Shown here piece by piece: positions 1 to 9,000 of a stretch of DNA of 64,000 nucleotides. The DNA comes from Xylophilus rhododendri. Its GTDB lineage: Bacteria > Pseudomonadota > Gammaproteobacteria > Burkholderiales > Burkholderiaceae_C. The DNA lies in the NCBI RefSeq assembly GCF_009906855.1, contig NZ_CP047650.1:434001-498000 (forward strand), written 5' to 3'. Made by a program: the position numbers and the translations under genes. Under the pieces are notes generated by a model. The model did no database searches. It had not been told where the DNA came from and worked only from the letters and a program-made list of their open reading frames with translations. Every line of letters starts with the position of its first letter. The first letter of the stretch is position 1.

Positions 1-531
1 CGCATCGACATCCTGCACAACAACGTCGGCCGCTCCAAGGGCGACAAGAAGACCGCCGAGATGGACGCCGACATGTGGGACGCCATCATGCAGATGAACC
101 TGAAGGGCATGTTCATGACCTGCAAACACGCCCTGCCGCACATGGTGGCGCAGGGCGGGGGCAGCATCATCAACATCTCCTCGACCTCCTCGCTGTCGGG
201 CCGGCCCACCGTCACCTACAAGACCAGCAAGGGCGCGGTCAACACCCTCACCCAGCACATCGCCTTCGAGAACGCCGCCCACGGCGTGCGCGCCAATGTG
301 ATCGTGCCCGGGCTGATCGACACCCCCATGGCCATCGAGCGCCGCGCCCAGGAGCGCGGCGTGGACCGCAGCGTGGTGCGCGCCGAACGCGACCAGCTGG
401 TGCCCATGGGCTTCATGGGCTCGGCACTGGACGTGGCCAACGCCGCCGTCTTCCTGGCCTCCGACGAGGCCCGCTACATCACCGGCGTGCTGCTGCCGGT
501 CGATGGCGGCCTGCTGCTCAAGCGCGGCTGA
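1..531 (+). CDS. Short-chain dehydrogenase/reductase, N-terminus cut by window edge
   Basis: The visible part (176 residues) is the C-terminal two thirds of a classical SDR, an NAD(P)-dependent cytoplasmic oxidoreductase. It opens just before the NNxG structural motif (NNVG, visible residues 7-10). The catalytic serine lies in the ISSTSS stretch and the active-site YxxxK reads YKTSK. The end (ITGVLLPVDGG) is typical of the family. The glycine-rich cofactor loop is outside the window, so cofactor preference cannot be read. It is followed after 32 bp by a CMD-family gene and then a second SDR with similar features, which suggests a catabolic operon. The substrate is unknown. Confidence 0.93.
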   Translation, partial: RIDILHNNVGRSKGDKKTAEMDADMWDAIMQMNLKGMFMTCKHALPHMVAQGGGSIINISSTSSLSGRPTVTYKTSKGAVNTLTQHIAFENAAHGVRANVIVPGLIDTPMAIERRAQERGVDRSVVRAERDQLVPMGFMGSALDVANAAVFLASDEARYITGVLLPVDGGLLLKRG

Positions 532-563
532 TCCCTTCCCCCAACTACCGACCAAGACTAGCC

Positions 564-1079
564 ATGCGCATCGCCCCCATAGAACCCGGCACCCGGCCGG
601 AACTCGCCGAGATCGAGGCCTCCATCGCCCAGCAGCGCGGCCGTATCTCGCCGCTCTACCAGGTGCTGCTCAACAGCCCGCCGATGGCGGCCGGCTGGGA
701 AAAGATGCTCACCGCCGTGCGCCGCCACAACACCCTGCCGGACGACGTGCGCGAGCTGGTCATCGTGCGGGTGGCCGTGCTCAACCACGCCCGCTTCGAG
801 TACGACGCCCATGTGCCGATCGCGCTGAAGGCCGGCGCCACCCAGGCCAAGATCGACGCACTCGACGACGACAGCCGCATCGGCGAAGGTCTCAGCGAAG
901 CCGAACAGGTGCTGATCGAGCTGACCGACGCCATGACCCGCCAGCTCGACGTGCCCGACGCCCTCTACGAACGGGTGCGCGCCCTCTACGACGAACGCCA
1001 GGTGGTGGACGCCATGGTGACCATCGCCGCCTACAACATGGTGTCGCGCTTCCTCGTGGCGCTGCACATCGGCCACTGA
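564..1079 (+). CDS. Carboxymuconolactone decarboxylase (CMD) family protein
   Basis: 171 residues with the CMD fold signature: a helix containing RELVIVRVAVLNHARFEYDAH, here read as R-x-AVLNHARFEYDAH, followed by ALKAGA. This resembles the E-x-x-x-H core of gamma-carboxymuconolactone decarboxylases. There is no cysteine anywhere in the protein, so it cannot be an AhpD-type peroxidase that uses a CxxC pair; a decarboxylase or hydrolase-like role is more likely. It sits between two SDR genes, 32 bp after the first and 17 bp before the second, in one apparent operon with a downstream Bug receptor. The exact substrate is an open question. The ATG start fits both the family length and the spacing to the upstream stop. 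Confidence 0.85.
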   Translation: MRIAPIEPGTRPELAEIEASIAQQRGRISPLYQVLLNSPPMAAGWEKMLTAVRRHNTLPDDVRELVIVRVAVLNHARFEYDAHVPIALKAGATQAKIDALDDDSRIGEGLSEAEQVLIELTDAMTRQLDVPDALYERVRALYDERQVVDAMVTIAAYNMVSRFLVALHIGH

Positions 1080-1096
1080 GACCCGGAAGCCCGCAC

Positions 1097-1921
1097 ATGA
1101 CAACCGACTTCAACTACAACCCCTCCGGCCGCCTCAAGGGCCGCGTGGCCTTCGTCAGCGGCGCCGGCTCGGTCGGCCCGGGCTGGGGCAACGGCCGCGC
1201 CATGGCCGTGCGTTTCGCCGAGGAAGGCGCCCTCGTCTTCGCCACCGACCGCGATGCGGGACGGCTGGAGGAGACGGCCGAACGCGTCGCCGCGGCCGGC
1301 GGCACCCTGGTCACCGGCAGCTGCGACGTGACGGACAGCGCCTCGGTCGAAGCCGCCGTGGCCGCCTGCATCGAACGCTTCGGCGCCATCGACGTGCTGG
1401 TCAACAACGTCGGCGGCTCGGCCAAGGGCGGCCCGGTGGAAATGAGCGAGGAAGTCTGGAACGCCCAGATCGCCCACAACCTCACCAGCGTGTTCCTCGG
1501 CTGCAAGCATGTCCTGCCGCACATGGAGCGGCAAGGGCGCGGCGCCATCGTCAACATGTCCTCCACCTCCGGCCTGCGCTGGACCGGCGCGGCACAGGTG
1601 GCCTATGCGGCGACCAAGGCGGCGGTCATCCAGATGTCGCGGGTGATGGCGATCCAGTACGCCGACCGCAACATCCGCGTCAACACCGTCGTGCCGGGGC
1701 AGCTGCACACACCCATGGTGGAAGTGCGGCTGGCCGGCCAGCGGGCAGGCGGCGATGTGGAAGCCCTGCTGGCCCAGCGCCAGGCGCGCATCCCCCTGCC
1801 CTTCATGGGCGACGGCCGCGACAGCGCCGCCGCCGCCCTCTTCCTGGCGTCGGACGAAGCCCGTTTCATCACCGGCACCGAACTCATCGTCGATGGCGGC
1901 ATGAGCGTGCGCTGCGGCTGA
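1097..1921 (+). CDS. Short-chain dehydrogenase/reductase
   Basis: 274-residue classical SDR. The N-terminal cofactor loop is atypical: VSGAGSVGPGWGNGRA has two extra glycine-containing residues compared with the usual TGxxxGIG. The NNxG motif is present (NNVGG, about residues 97-101), the catalytic serine is in the MSSTSG stretch, and YxxxK reads YAATK. The C-terminal ITGTELIVDGG closes the fold. The extended loop is known in some SDR subgroups acting on cyclic or aromatic-derived alcohols, but assigning a substrate would be guesswork. It lies 17 bp after the CMD gene and 6 bp before the Bug receptor gene, so it is almost certainly co-transcribed. Confidence 0.93.
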   Translation: MTTDFNYNPSGRLKGRVAFVSGAGSVGPGWGNGRAMAVRFAEEGALVFATDRDAGRLEETAERVAAAGGTLVTGSCDVTDSASVEAAVAACIERFGAIDVLVNNVGGSAKGGPVEMSEEVWNAQIAHNLTSVFLGCKHVLPHMERQGRGAIVNMSSTSGLRWTGAAQVAYAATKAAVIQMSRVMAIQYADRNIRVNTVVPGQLHTPMVEVRLAGQRAGGDVEALLAQRQARIPLPFMGDGRDSAAAALFLASDEARFITGTELIVDGGMSVRCG

Positions 1922-1927
1922 GGCACC

Positions 1928-2899
1928 ATGCGAGACATCCCCTTCTCCCTCGCCAGGCGCGGCCTGCTGGCCACCGCCGCCGCGCCCCTGCTGGCCCGGG
2001 CCGCCGGCTACCCCGACAAGCCGGTGCGCATCATCGTGCCCTACGTGCCCGGCGGCGGGGCCGACATCCTGGCCCGCTACATGGCGCAGATGCTGACCGG
2101 CGCCCTCGGCCAGCCGGTGATCGTGGACAACCGCGCCGGCGCCGGCGGCCTGATCGGCGTGGATGTGGGCCTGGCCTCGCCGGCCGACGGCAGCGTGCTC
2201 ACGCTGATCTCGTCGAGCTACACCGTCAACCCCAGCCTGTACAAGCTGAAGTTCGACCCGGTGCGCGACATCACGCCGATCGGCCAGATGTCCGCCGGCC
2301 CGCTGCTGGTGGTGGTGAATCCGGCCTCGCCGATCAGGACCATCGCCGACCTGGTGGCCGCCGCCAAGGCCCGGCCGGGCGAGATCAGTTATGCCTCCTC
2401 CGGCCAGGGCAGCGCCCTGCACCTGGCCGCCGCGCAGTTCGCCCGCCGTGCCGGCGTGCAGATGAACCACATCCCCTACAAGGGCGGCGGCGCCGCGCTC
2501 ACCGATGTGATGAGCGGCCAGGTCGATGTGTACTTCGCCGCCACCGCCAGTGCCCTGCCGCATGTGGAAGGCGGCCGGCTGCGCGCGTTGGCCGTCACCA
2601 CCACGGAGCGCATCGCCTCGCTGCCGCAGGTGCCGACCATCGCCCAGTGCGGCTATCCCGGCTACGACGTGACGCTGTGGTACGGCCTGATCGGCCCCAA
2701 GGGCCTGCCCGCGCCCATCGTGCAGCGCATCAACAGCGAGGTCGGCAAGATCCTGCTGCTGCCGGCCACCGCCGAGAAGTTCAAGGCCGATGGCGCCATG
2801 CCGGCCGGCGGCACGCCCGCGGCCTTCGGCCAGCGGATCGCCACCGAGATCGCCGCCTGGCACGAGACGGTCACGGCCCTGAAGATCAAGGTGGAATGA
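1928..2899 (+). CDS. Bug-family tripartite tricarboxylate transporter receptor
   Basis: 323 residues with a twin-arginine-like or Sec N-terminal segment (SLARRGLLATAAAPLLARA) ending near residue 26, then the Bug hallmark YPDKPVRIIVPYVPGGGAD. Bug proteins are periplasmic binding proteins for small carboxylates or aromatic acids that feed TctAB permeases or act as sensors. There is no tctA/tctB partner next to it, so it is an orphan receptor of the kind found in large numbers in Burkholderiales. It begins 6 bp after an SDR stop, which ties its ligand to whatever that operon degrades. Confidence 0.93.
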   Translation: MRDIPFSLARRGLLATAAAPLLARAAGYPDKPVRIIVPYVPGGGADILARYMAQMLTGALGQPVIVDNRAGAGGLIGVDVGLASPADGSVLTLISSSYTVNPSLYKLKFDPVRDITPIGQMSAGPLLVVVNPASPIRTIADLVAAAKARPGEISYASSGQGSALHLAAAQFARRAGVQMNHIPYKGGGAALTDVMSGQVDVYFAATASALPHVEGGRLRALAVTTTERIASLPQVPTIAQCGYPGYDVTLWYGLIGPKGLPAPIVQRINSEVGKILLLPATAEKFKADGAMPAGGTPAAFGQRIATEIAAWHETVTALKIKVE

Positions 2900-2972
2900 G
2901 CCCGGCGGGCGCCGAGCCGGCGGTTACAAGTCCTCGCGCCCGGCCCCTCGCGCCCCCCTAGCATGGTTCGCC

Positions 2973-3827
2973 ATGCACCTGCCCTCCCCCTTGCGTCTCA
3001 TCGCCGCGCTGGCCGCCGGCCTGCTTGCCTGCCAGCTCGCCTTCGCCCAGACACCCGCCGCGGCCGATGCCGACAGCCTGCGCCAGCGCTACGACAGCCT
3101 GGGCGACGCCCTGCGCAACAACCCCTTCGGCCGCCCGCTGGCGCTGGAATCCTCCGAGAACAAGGACCAGCTCGCCGGCAACATCTACGCGGTGCTGGAC
3201 CGGCCCTTCGCCGCCGTCTCCACCGCCCTGCAAAGCCCCGCCAACTGGTGCGAGGTGCTGATGCTGCACCTCAACACCAAGTACTGCGCGCCCCAGCCGG
3301 CCGGCGGCGGCACCAGCCTGGCCGTGAGCGTGGGCCGCAAGTTCGACCAGCCGCTGGAACAGGCCCAGAAGGTCGCCTTCGTCTTCAACCTGGCCACCGC
3401 CAGCGATCGCCTGCTCGACGTGCGCCTGAGCGCCCAGGACGGCCCGCTCTCCACCCACGACTACCGCATCGGCCTGCAGGCCATACCGCTGGCCGGCGGC
3501 AAGACCTTCATCCACCTCGGCTACTCCTACGCCTACGGCACAGCGGCCCGGCTCGCCATGCAGGCCTACCTGGGCACCCTGGGCCGCGACAAGACCGGCT
3601 TCACCAGCGGCGGCATCCGCGGCGTGGTGGAGCGCAACACCATGCGCTACTACCTGGCGATCGACAGCTTCCTCGCCGCCCCCTCCAGCGCCCAGCGCGA
3701 GGCCCGCGCCGCCAGCTGGTTCGACGCCACCGAGCAGTACGCCAAGCAGCTGCACGAGGTCGAGCGCGACGACTACCTGGCGATGAAACGCAAGGAATAC
3801 GCGCGGCTGCAGCAAACCCCGCCTTAA
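2973..3827 (+). CDS. Hypothetical exported protein
   Basis: 284 residues that I do not recognise. A clear Sec signal peptide spans about residues 1-26, with a hydrophobic core ([17 protein letters not shown]) and a likely cleavage after AFA. The mature protein is hydrophilic, with two cysteines about 14 residues apart (NWCEV and KYCAP) that could form a disulfide in the periplasm, and a C-terminal charged helix rich in E, K and R. There is no transmembrane segment after the signal. It is separated by 73 bp from the Bug gene upstream and 119 bp from the chemoreceptor downstream, so it may be a single transcription unit. Confidence 0.75.
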   Translation: MHLPSPLRLIAALAAGLLACQLAFAQTPAAADADSLRQRYDSLGDALRNNPFGRPLALESSENKDQLAGNIYAVLDRPFAAVSTALQSPANWCEVLMLHLNTKYCAPQPAGGGTSLAVSVGRKFDQPLEQAQKVAFVFNLATASDRLLDVRLSAQDGPLSTHDYRIGLQAIPLAGGKTFIHLGYSYAYGTAARLAMQAYLGTLGRDKTGFTSGGIRGVVERNTMRYYLAIDSFLAAPSSAQREARAASWFDATEQYAKQLHEVERDDYLAMKRKEYARLQQTPP

Positions 3828-3946
3828 CACCGCCGCCCCTGCATGGAATGCGGGTAAGCCCGCAGATGAACGCGGCGTGCGTCGGCTTTTCCGCGACGGC
3901 CCGAACGCTATATTTCCTCGACAACCGGGCATTCCGAGGAGAGAGC

Positions 3947-5191
3947 GTGTTTGACAATATGAAGATCGGGTCGCGGCTGGCCCTGGGCTTTGGCGTCCTG
4001 CTGGCACTCATGGCGGCGTTGATCGCCATCGCACTGTTCCATCTGGGCTCGGTGGGCCAGGAATCCCAGGCCCTGGCGCGCACCGCCGGCCAGGCCTCGG
4101 CCGCGGTGGCCGTGGCGGACGAGGTGCATGCGGCCCGGCTGCAGCTGATCGGACTGGGCCTGCTGGCGCTGGCCATCGCCTCGGCCTTTGCCCTGGCCCT
4201 GTCGCGCAGCATCGTCACCCCGCTCAACGAGGCGATCTACATCGCCGAGACGGTGGCCGCCGGCGACCTCAGCCAGGAGTTCTCCACCGAACGCGGCGGC
4301 GATTTCGGCCGGCTGCTCGGCGCCCTCGGCACCATGGAAGACACGCTCACCGAGCTGGTCGGCCGCATCGCCAGCTCCACCTCGGCCATCGCCCTGGCCT
4401 CGGGCGAGATCGACAGCGGCAACCGCCACCTGTCGGAGCGCACCGAGCAGCAGGCCTCCTCGCTGGAGCAGACCGCTTCCAGCATGGAAGAGCTGACCGC
4501 CACCGTGGCGCAGAACGCCGACCGGGCCCGCTCGGCCAGCGGCCTGGCGGTCGATGCATCCGGCATCGCCGAGCGCGGCGGCCAGGTGGTCGGCCGGGTG
4601 GTCGACACCATGACCGCCATCAGCGGCAGCTCGCGCAAGATCGTCGACATCATCCAGGTGATCGAGGGCATCGCCTTCCAGACCAACATCCTGGCGCTCA
4701 ACGCCGCCGTGGAAGCCGCCCGGGCCGGCGAGCAGGGCCGCGGCTTCGCGGTGGTGGCCAGCGAGGTGCGCAGCCTGGCGCAGCGCAGCGCGGTGGCCGC
4801 GCGCGAGATCAAGGAGCTGATCGCCAACTCGGTCTCGCAGGTGGAGAACGGCGCGGCCCTGGTCGGCCAGGCCGGCAGCACCATGCAGGAGATCGTCGGC
4901 GCGGTGCGCGGCGTCAGCACCATCCTCGGCGAGATCTCCGGCGCGCTGGTCGAGCAGAGCACCGGCATCGCCGAGGTCAACGAGGCGATCTCGCAGATGG
5001 ACAGCGTCACCCAGCAGAACGCCGCCCTGGTGGAGCAGGCCGCGGCCGCCGCCACCGCCCTGTCGGAACAGGCCGGCGAATTGAAGAGCGCCGTCGGCGA
5101 ATTCAAGCTCGACGACGACGACACCCCCGCCCCGCCCCCGCCCGCCCGGCGCCCGCCCGCCGCCCGCCCCGGCGTGCTGGCCATCGCCTGA
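3947..5191 (+). CDS. Methyl-accepting chemotaxis protein with minimal periplasmic domain
   Basis: 414-residue chemoreceptor. I chose the GTG start ([10 protein letters not shown]) because GAGGAGAG lies just upstream; the in-frame ATG four codons later is the alternative. TM1 spans about residues 11-36 and TM2 about 68-88, followed by a HAMP domain and a full signalling domain whose hairpin tip reads [22 protein letters not shown] in standard form. Only about 30-35 residues separate the two membrane segments, against roughly 150 in related Tar-like receptors, so the usual four-helix ligand domain is absent. The C-terminus is a Pro/Ala-rich tail without a CheR-binding pentapeptide. It may sense membrane or cytoplasmic state, or work with another receptor. 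Confidence 0.9.
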   Translation: MFDNMKIGSRLALGFGVLLALMAALIAIALFHLGSVGQESQALARTAGQASAAVAVADEVHAARLQLIGLGLLALAIASAFALALSRSIVTPLNEAIYIAETVAAGDLSQEFSTERGGDFGRLLGALGTMEDTLTELVGRIASSTSAIALASGEIDSGNRHLSERTEQQASSLEQTASSMEELTATVAQNADRARSASGLAVDASGIAERGGQVVGRVVDTMTAISGSSRKIVDIIQVIEGIAFQTNILALNAAVEAARAGEQGRGFAVVASEVRSLAQRSAVAAREIKELIANSVSQVENGAALVGQAGSTMQEIVGAVRGVSTILGEISGALVEQSTGIAEVNEAISQMDSVTQQNAALVEQAAAAATALSEQAGELKSAVGEFKLDDDDTPAPPPPARRPPAARPGVLAIA

Positions 5192-5258
5192 CACACCGGC
5201 CCGCAGCGCCACTGGCATCGATATTGCGACTGCCACGCCCATGCACCGTTTAGGTTCA

Positions 5259-5294
5259 GGGGCCTGTCCCTGAAGCGGACGGGCCCCTTTTTTT
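5259..5294 (+). terminator. Rho-independent terminator after the chemoreceptor gene
   Basis: An 11-bp GC-rich stem (GGGGCCTGTCC pairing with GGACGGGCCCC, one G-T wobble) with a short CTGAAGC loop is followed by seven T residues. It ends the chemoreceptor transcript and separates it from the TRAP operon that starts 33 bp further on. Confidence 0.88.
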
Positions 5295-5327
5295 CGACCG
5301 CATCCCATCCCTTTGCAGGAGCTTGTA

Positions 5328-6317
5328 GTGAACCGTTATCGACTGACGTCCCTTCGCATCGCCACCGCCGCCCTGCTCGGCCTGGGCGCCGCCTGCGCCA
5401 TGGCCCAGGCCCGCTGGGACCTGCCCACCGCCTATCCGGCCAGCAACTACCACACCGAGAACATCGTGCAGTTCGCCAAGGACGTGGATGCCGCCACCGG
5501 CGGCAAGCTCAAGATCACGGTGCATGCCAACGCCTCGCTGTTCAAGGCGCCGGAAATCAAGCGTGCGGTGCAGAGCGGCCAGGCCCAGGCCGGCGAGATC
5601 CTGCTGGCCAACTTCGCCAACGAAAACCCGGTCTACGCGCTGGACGGCGTGCCCTTCCTGGCCACCACCTACGCCGAATCCCGCAGGCTCTACGACGCCT
5701 CCAAGCCCGCCACCGAGAAGCTGCTGGCCGCCCAGGGCATGAAGATCCTGTTCTCGGTGCCCTGGGCGCCGCAGGGCCTCTACAGCAAGCGTGAAGTGAG
5801 CTCCGTGGCCGACCTGCGCGGCATCAAGTGGCGTGCCTACAGCCCGGCCACCGCCAAGATCGCCGAGCTGATCGGCGCGCAGCCGGTGCAGATCCAGCAG
5901 GCCGAACTCAGCGCCGCCATGGCCACCGGCGTGATCGAGGCCTTCATGACCTCGGGCTCCACCGGCTACGACACCAAGACCTACGAATACATCAAGAACT
6001 TCTACGACACCCAGGCCTGGATCCCCAAGAACATCGTGCTGGTCAACGCCAAGGCCTTCGCCGCGCTCGACTCGGCCACCCAGGCCGCCGTGACCAAGGT
6101 GGCCGCCGAGGCCGAGGTGCGCGGCTGGAAGGTCGCCGAGGAGAAGAACGGCGAATACAAACGCCTGCTGGCCGAACGCGGCATGAAGATCCTCAAGCCC
6201 TCGGCCAAGCTCGATGCGGACATGCGCCAGGTCGGCGGCATCATGCAGGCCGACTGGCTGAAGGTCGCCGGCTCCGACGGCGCCGCCATCGTCGACGCAT
6301 ACCGCGCCAAGAAGTAA
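5328..6317 (+). CDS. TRAP transporter solute receptor, DctP family
   Basis: 329-residue periplasmic solute-binding protein of a TRAP transporter. I chose the GTG start because AGGAG lies six bases upstream and it gives a clean signal peptide (ATAALLGLGAACAMAQA, cleavage near residue 25). The mature part has the DctP layout: YPASNYHTENIVQFAKDV near the start, a central GLYSKREVSSVADLRGIKWR segment that includes the arginine expected to bind the ligand carboxylate, and FMTSGSTG later. It heads a DctP-DctQ-DctM operon. The ligand is presumably an organic acid; which one cannot be read from sequence. Confidence 0.93.
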   Translation: MNRYRLTSLRIATAALLGLGAACAMAQARWDLPTAYPASNYHTENIVQFAKDVDAATGGKLKITVHANASLFKAPEIKRAVQSGQAQAGEILLANFANENPVYALDGVPFLATTYAESRRLYDASKPATEKLLAAQGMKILFSVPWAPQGLYSKREVSSVADLRGIKWRAYSPATAKIAELIGAQPVQIQQAELSAAMATGVIEAFMTSGSTGYDTKTYEYIKNFYDTQAWIPKNIVLVNAKAFAALDSATQAAVTKVAAEAEVRGWKVAEEKNGEYKRLLAERGMKILKPSAKLDADMRQVGGIMQADWLKVAGSDGAAIVDAYRAKK

Positions 6318-6322
6318 GCGCC

Positions 6323-6865
6323 GTGGCCAGCTTCCGACGCGGCATCGGCCGCGTGATCGATGCGGCCGGCGCCCTGGGCGCCTTCTGCGTGGTGCTCATC
6401 TTCGTGCTGATGATCGTGGGCGGCGTGGGCCGGCAGTTCAATCTGCGGGTCAGCGGCGTGAACGATGTGGTGGCCTGGCTCTGCGCCTCGGCCGCCTTCC
6501 TGGCGATGGCGCATGCCTTTCGCCATGGCGATTTCGTGCGGGTGACCCTGCTGCTGGAGAAGCTCCCGCCCGCGCCCCGGCGCGTCTTCGAGCTGGTGGG
6601 CCTGGCGGTCGCCGCCGTGTCGGTGGCCTACCTCGCCTGGTCGGCCACCGCCTTCACCTGGGAGAGCTACGAATACGCCGAAATGGCCACCGGCCTGGTG
6701 GTGATCCCGATCTGGATCCCGCAGGCCACCTTCGTCGTCGGCTCCTGGCTGCTGCTGGCGGCCGTGATCGATGAACTGGTCACGGTGCTCCAGGGCGGCG
6801 TTCCCAGCTACCAAAAAGCCATCGAAGAACGGCATGCAGCCGGCGACTTCTCCTCCGACGTCTAG
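6323..6865 (+). CDS. TRAP transporter small permease, DctQ family
   Basis: 180-residue inner-membrane protein with four predicted transmembrane helices (about residues 15-38, 47-65, 86-108 and 125-150), the usual layout of the DctQ small subunit. The GTG start lies only five bases after the DctP stop. DctQ partners the large DctM subunit in sodium-driven uptake of the solute captured by DctP. The order DctP-DctQ-DctM and the very tight spacing indicate one operon. The C-terminal cytoplasmic tail is slightly longer than minimal and charged (AIEERHAAGDFSSDV). Confidence 0.9.
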   Translation: MASFRRGIGRVIDAAGALGAFCVVLIFVLMIVGGVGRQFNLRVSGVNDVVAWLCASAAFLAMAHAFRHGDFVRVTLLLEKLPPAPRRVFELVGLAVAAVSVAYLAWSATAFTWESYEYAEMATGLVVIPIWIPQATFVVGSWLLLAAVIDELVTVLQGGVPSYQKAIEERHAAGDFSSDV

Positions 6866-6880
6866 CTTTCCCGGAACCCC

Positions 6881-8194
6881 ATGCTCGAAACCCTCCTGAT
6901 CGGCGCGCTGCTGCTGATCGTCATGCTCGTGCTGCTGGCCGGCGGCATCTGGATCGCGATGACCCTGGCCATCGTCGGCTGGGTCGGCCAGGCCTTCTTC
7001 ACCAACACCCTGCCGGGCAAGAACCTGTTCTCGGCCTTCTGGGAGTCCAACGCCTCCTGGGAGCTGGCCGCCCTGCCCCTCTTCATCTGGATGGGCGAGA
7101 TCCTGTTCCGCACCAAGCTCAGCGAGGAGATGTTCGAGGGCCTGCGCCCCTGGCTCAACCGCGTGCCGGGCCGGCTGATGCACACCACCATCCTGGGCTG
7201 CGGCGTGTTCGGCTCGGTCTCGGGATCGTCCGCCGCCACCTGCGCCACCATCGCCAAGGTGGCGCTGCCGGAGCTGAAGAAACGCGGCTACGACGAGAAC
7301 CTGGCCATCGGCTCGCTGGCCACGGCCGGCACGCTGGGCATCCTGATCCCGCCCTCGATCACCATGGTGGTCTACGCGGTGGCGGCCGATGCTTCCATCA
7401 TCCGCATCTTCCTGGCCGGCTTCCTGCCGGGCGCGCTGCTGATGCTGCTGTTCTCCGGCTACATCGGCTGGTGGAGCCTGCGCAACCCGGACAAGGTGCC
7501 GCCGGCCGACCCGCCCACCACCTTCCTGCAGAAGATCAAGGCATCGGGCAACCTGATTCCCTGCTCTCTGCTGATCGTCTTCATCGTCTGGGTGCTGGTG
7601 GCCGGCTGGGCCACCGCCACCGAATGCGCCGCCTTCGGCGTGCTCGGCTCGCTGGCCATCGCCGCCTGGGGACGCAGCCTGACCTGGGAGAACTTCAGGG
7701 CCGGCGTGATGGGCGCCACCCGCACCAGCTGCATGATCATGTTCATCCTGGCCGGCGCCGCCTTCCTGACCAAGACCATGGCCTTCACCGGCATCCCGCG
7801 CGAGCTGGCCGAATGGGTGGACGGCATGCACCTGTCGCCCTACGCGCTGATCGCGGCGCTGGTGGTGGTCTATCTGGTGCTGGGCACCGCGCTCGACGGC
7901 ATCAGCATGATCGTGCTGACCAGCGCGGTCGTGATGCCCATGATCCAGAAGGCGGGCTTCGACCTGGTCTGGTTCGGCATCTTCATCGTGCTGCTGGTGG
8001 AGATCGCCGAAGTCACGCCGCCGGTGGGCTTCAACCTCTTCGTGCTGCAGAACATGACCGGCAAGGACAGCAACCTGATCGCCAAGGCCTCGATCCCCTT
8101 CTTCGTCTGCCTGGTGGTGTGCATCGGGCTGATCACCTTGTTTCCGCAGATCGTGACGGTGCTGCCCAATGTGGTGATGGGGGTGGACAAGTAG
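6881..8194 (+). CDS. TRAP transporter large permease, DctM family
   Basis: 437-residue polytopic membrane protein with about 12 hydrophobic helices, the standard length for DctM, the channel subunit of TRAP transporters. Typical DctM segments are visible: SVSGSSAATCATIAKVALPE, which is the conserved small-residue-rich hairpin, and later EVTPPVGFNLFVLQ. It follows DctQ by 15 bp and closes the operon. After the stop there are about 100 bp before the toxin-antitoxin pair. Confidence 0.94.
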   Translation: MLETLLIGALLLIVMLVLLAGGIWIAMTLAIVGWVGQAFFTNTLPGKNLFSAFWESNASWELAALPLFIWMGEILFRTKLSEEMFEGLRPWLNRVPGRLMHTTILGCGVFGSVSGSSAATCATIAKVALPELKKRGYDENLAIGSLATAGTLGILIPPSITMVVYAVAADASIIRIFLAGFLPGALLMLLFSGYIGWWSLRNPDKVPPADPPTTFLQKIKASGNLIPCSLLIVFIVWVLVAGWATATECAAFGVLGSLAIAAWGRSLTWENFRAGVMGATRTSCMIMFILAGAAFLTKTMAFTGIPRELAEWVDGMHLSPYALIAALVVVYLVLGTALDGISMIVLTSAVVMPMIQKAGFDLVWFGIFIVLLVEIAEVTPPVGFNLFVLQNMTGKDSNLIAKASIPFFVCLVVCIGLITLFPQIVTVLPNVVMGVDK

Positions 8195-8301
8195 GGCGGC
8201 ATCCAGAAGTCTGGCTTTTCCCGTGGAACTTTTCCAAAGGCGGGCAAGCTGCGGTACAACCCGGTGTGCCCGTGTTTTCCAGGACTCCAAGGAACCAGAC
8301 C

Positions 8302-8538
8302 ATGACCGCCATCGAGGCCCGCCTGATCGAACGCCTGAAGAAGTTGCCGCCCGGCCGCGTGGCCGAGGTGGTGGACTTTGTTGATTTCCTCACCGCACGC
8401 GAAGAGCGCGCAGCCGCTGCCGTGCGGCTGGGCGGCACCCTCGCCCATATCGATGCCCTGGGTTTACCGCCCCTGTCCGAGGACGAGATCGAGGCCGAAA
8501 TTCAGGCCGACCGCCAGGAACGCCGCCACGGCGCTTGA
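8302..8538 (+). CDS. Putative antitoxin (DUF2281-like) of a PIN toxin pair
   Basis: 78-residue acidic protein resembling DUF2281-type antitoxins: the first 35 residues (ERLKKLPPGRVAEVVDFVDF) form the typical short helical region, and the C-terminal half is charged and likely unstructured until toxin bound (LPPLSEDEIEAEIQADRQE). It ends 12 bp before a PIN-domain gene, the usual antitoxin-toxin order. Antitoxins of this type bind and block the ribonuclease and often repress their own promoter, which should lie in the 107 bp after the TRAP operon. The role is inferred from size, composition and neighbour. Confidence 0.72.
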   Translation: MTAIEARLIERLKKLPPGRVAEVVDFVDFLTAREERAAAAVRLGGTLAHIDALGLPPLSEDEIEAEIQADRQERRHGA

Positions 8539-8550
8539 GCATCGCGGCCC

Positions 8551-8970
8551 ATGCGCCTCGTCCTCGATACCAATCTTCTCGTCTCGAGCGTGATTTCCGC
8601 GGGCCTGCCACGGCAACTGCTGCAGGCCGCGCGTGCAGGCGAGTTCGAAATGTGCACCAGCGAAGTCCTGCTCGCCGAGTTGCAACGCGTGCTGTCGCGC
8701 CCCAAGTTCGCCAGCCGCCTGGCGGGGCGCACACCCGAGAACATCGTGGCCGATCTGCGGCAATTGGCCTTGATCGTCACGCCCACCCTAGTGCCCCGTG
8801 TGGTGCCCACCGACCCCGACGACGATCATGTGGTGGCTGCGGCCGTGGCCGGCGCGGCCGACCTGATCGCCTCGGGAGATCGGCGCGATCTTCTGCCTCT
8901 GGGCAGCCATGGAGGCATCCCCATCCTGACAGCACGGGAGGCCTGGGAGCGCCTGGCATTGCAGGCCTGA
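8551..8970 (+). CDS. PIN-domain toxin (COG1569/TIGR00305-like)
   Basis: 139-residue PIN-domain protein, a presumed magnesium-dependent ribonuclease. The acidic active-site residues are in place: the N-terminal LDTN motif (Asp6), SEVLLAEL with a glutamate near residue 36, and the DPDDDHVVAAAV block near residues 90-100, followed by ASGDRRDLLPL. Length and pattern match the group annotated as putative toxin component, PIN family. The start codon follows the antitoxin stop by 12 bp, so the two are co-expressed. The product would cut RNA when free of antitoxin; its target is unknown. Confidence 0.82.
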   Translation: MRLVLDTNLLVSSVISAGLPRQLLQAARAGEFEMCTSEVLLAELQRVLSRPKFASRLAGRTPENIVADLRQLALIVTPTLVPRVVPTDPDDDHVVAAAVAGAADLIASGDRRDLLPLGSHGGIPILTAREAWERLALQA

Positions 8971-9000
8971 GGCGGGAACCGCGCAGAGCAACGCGGGCCC

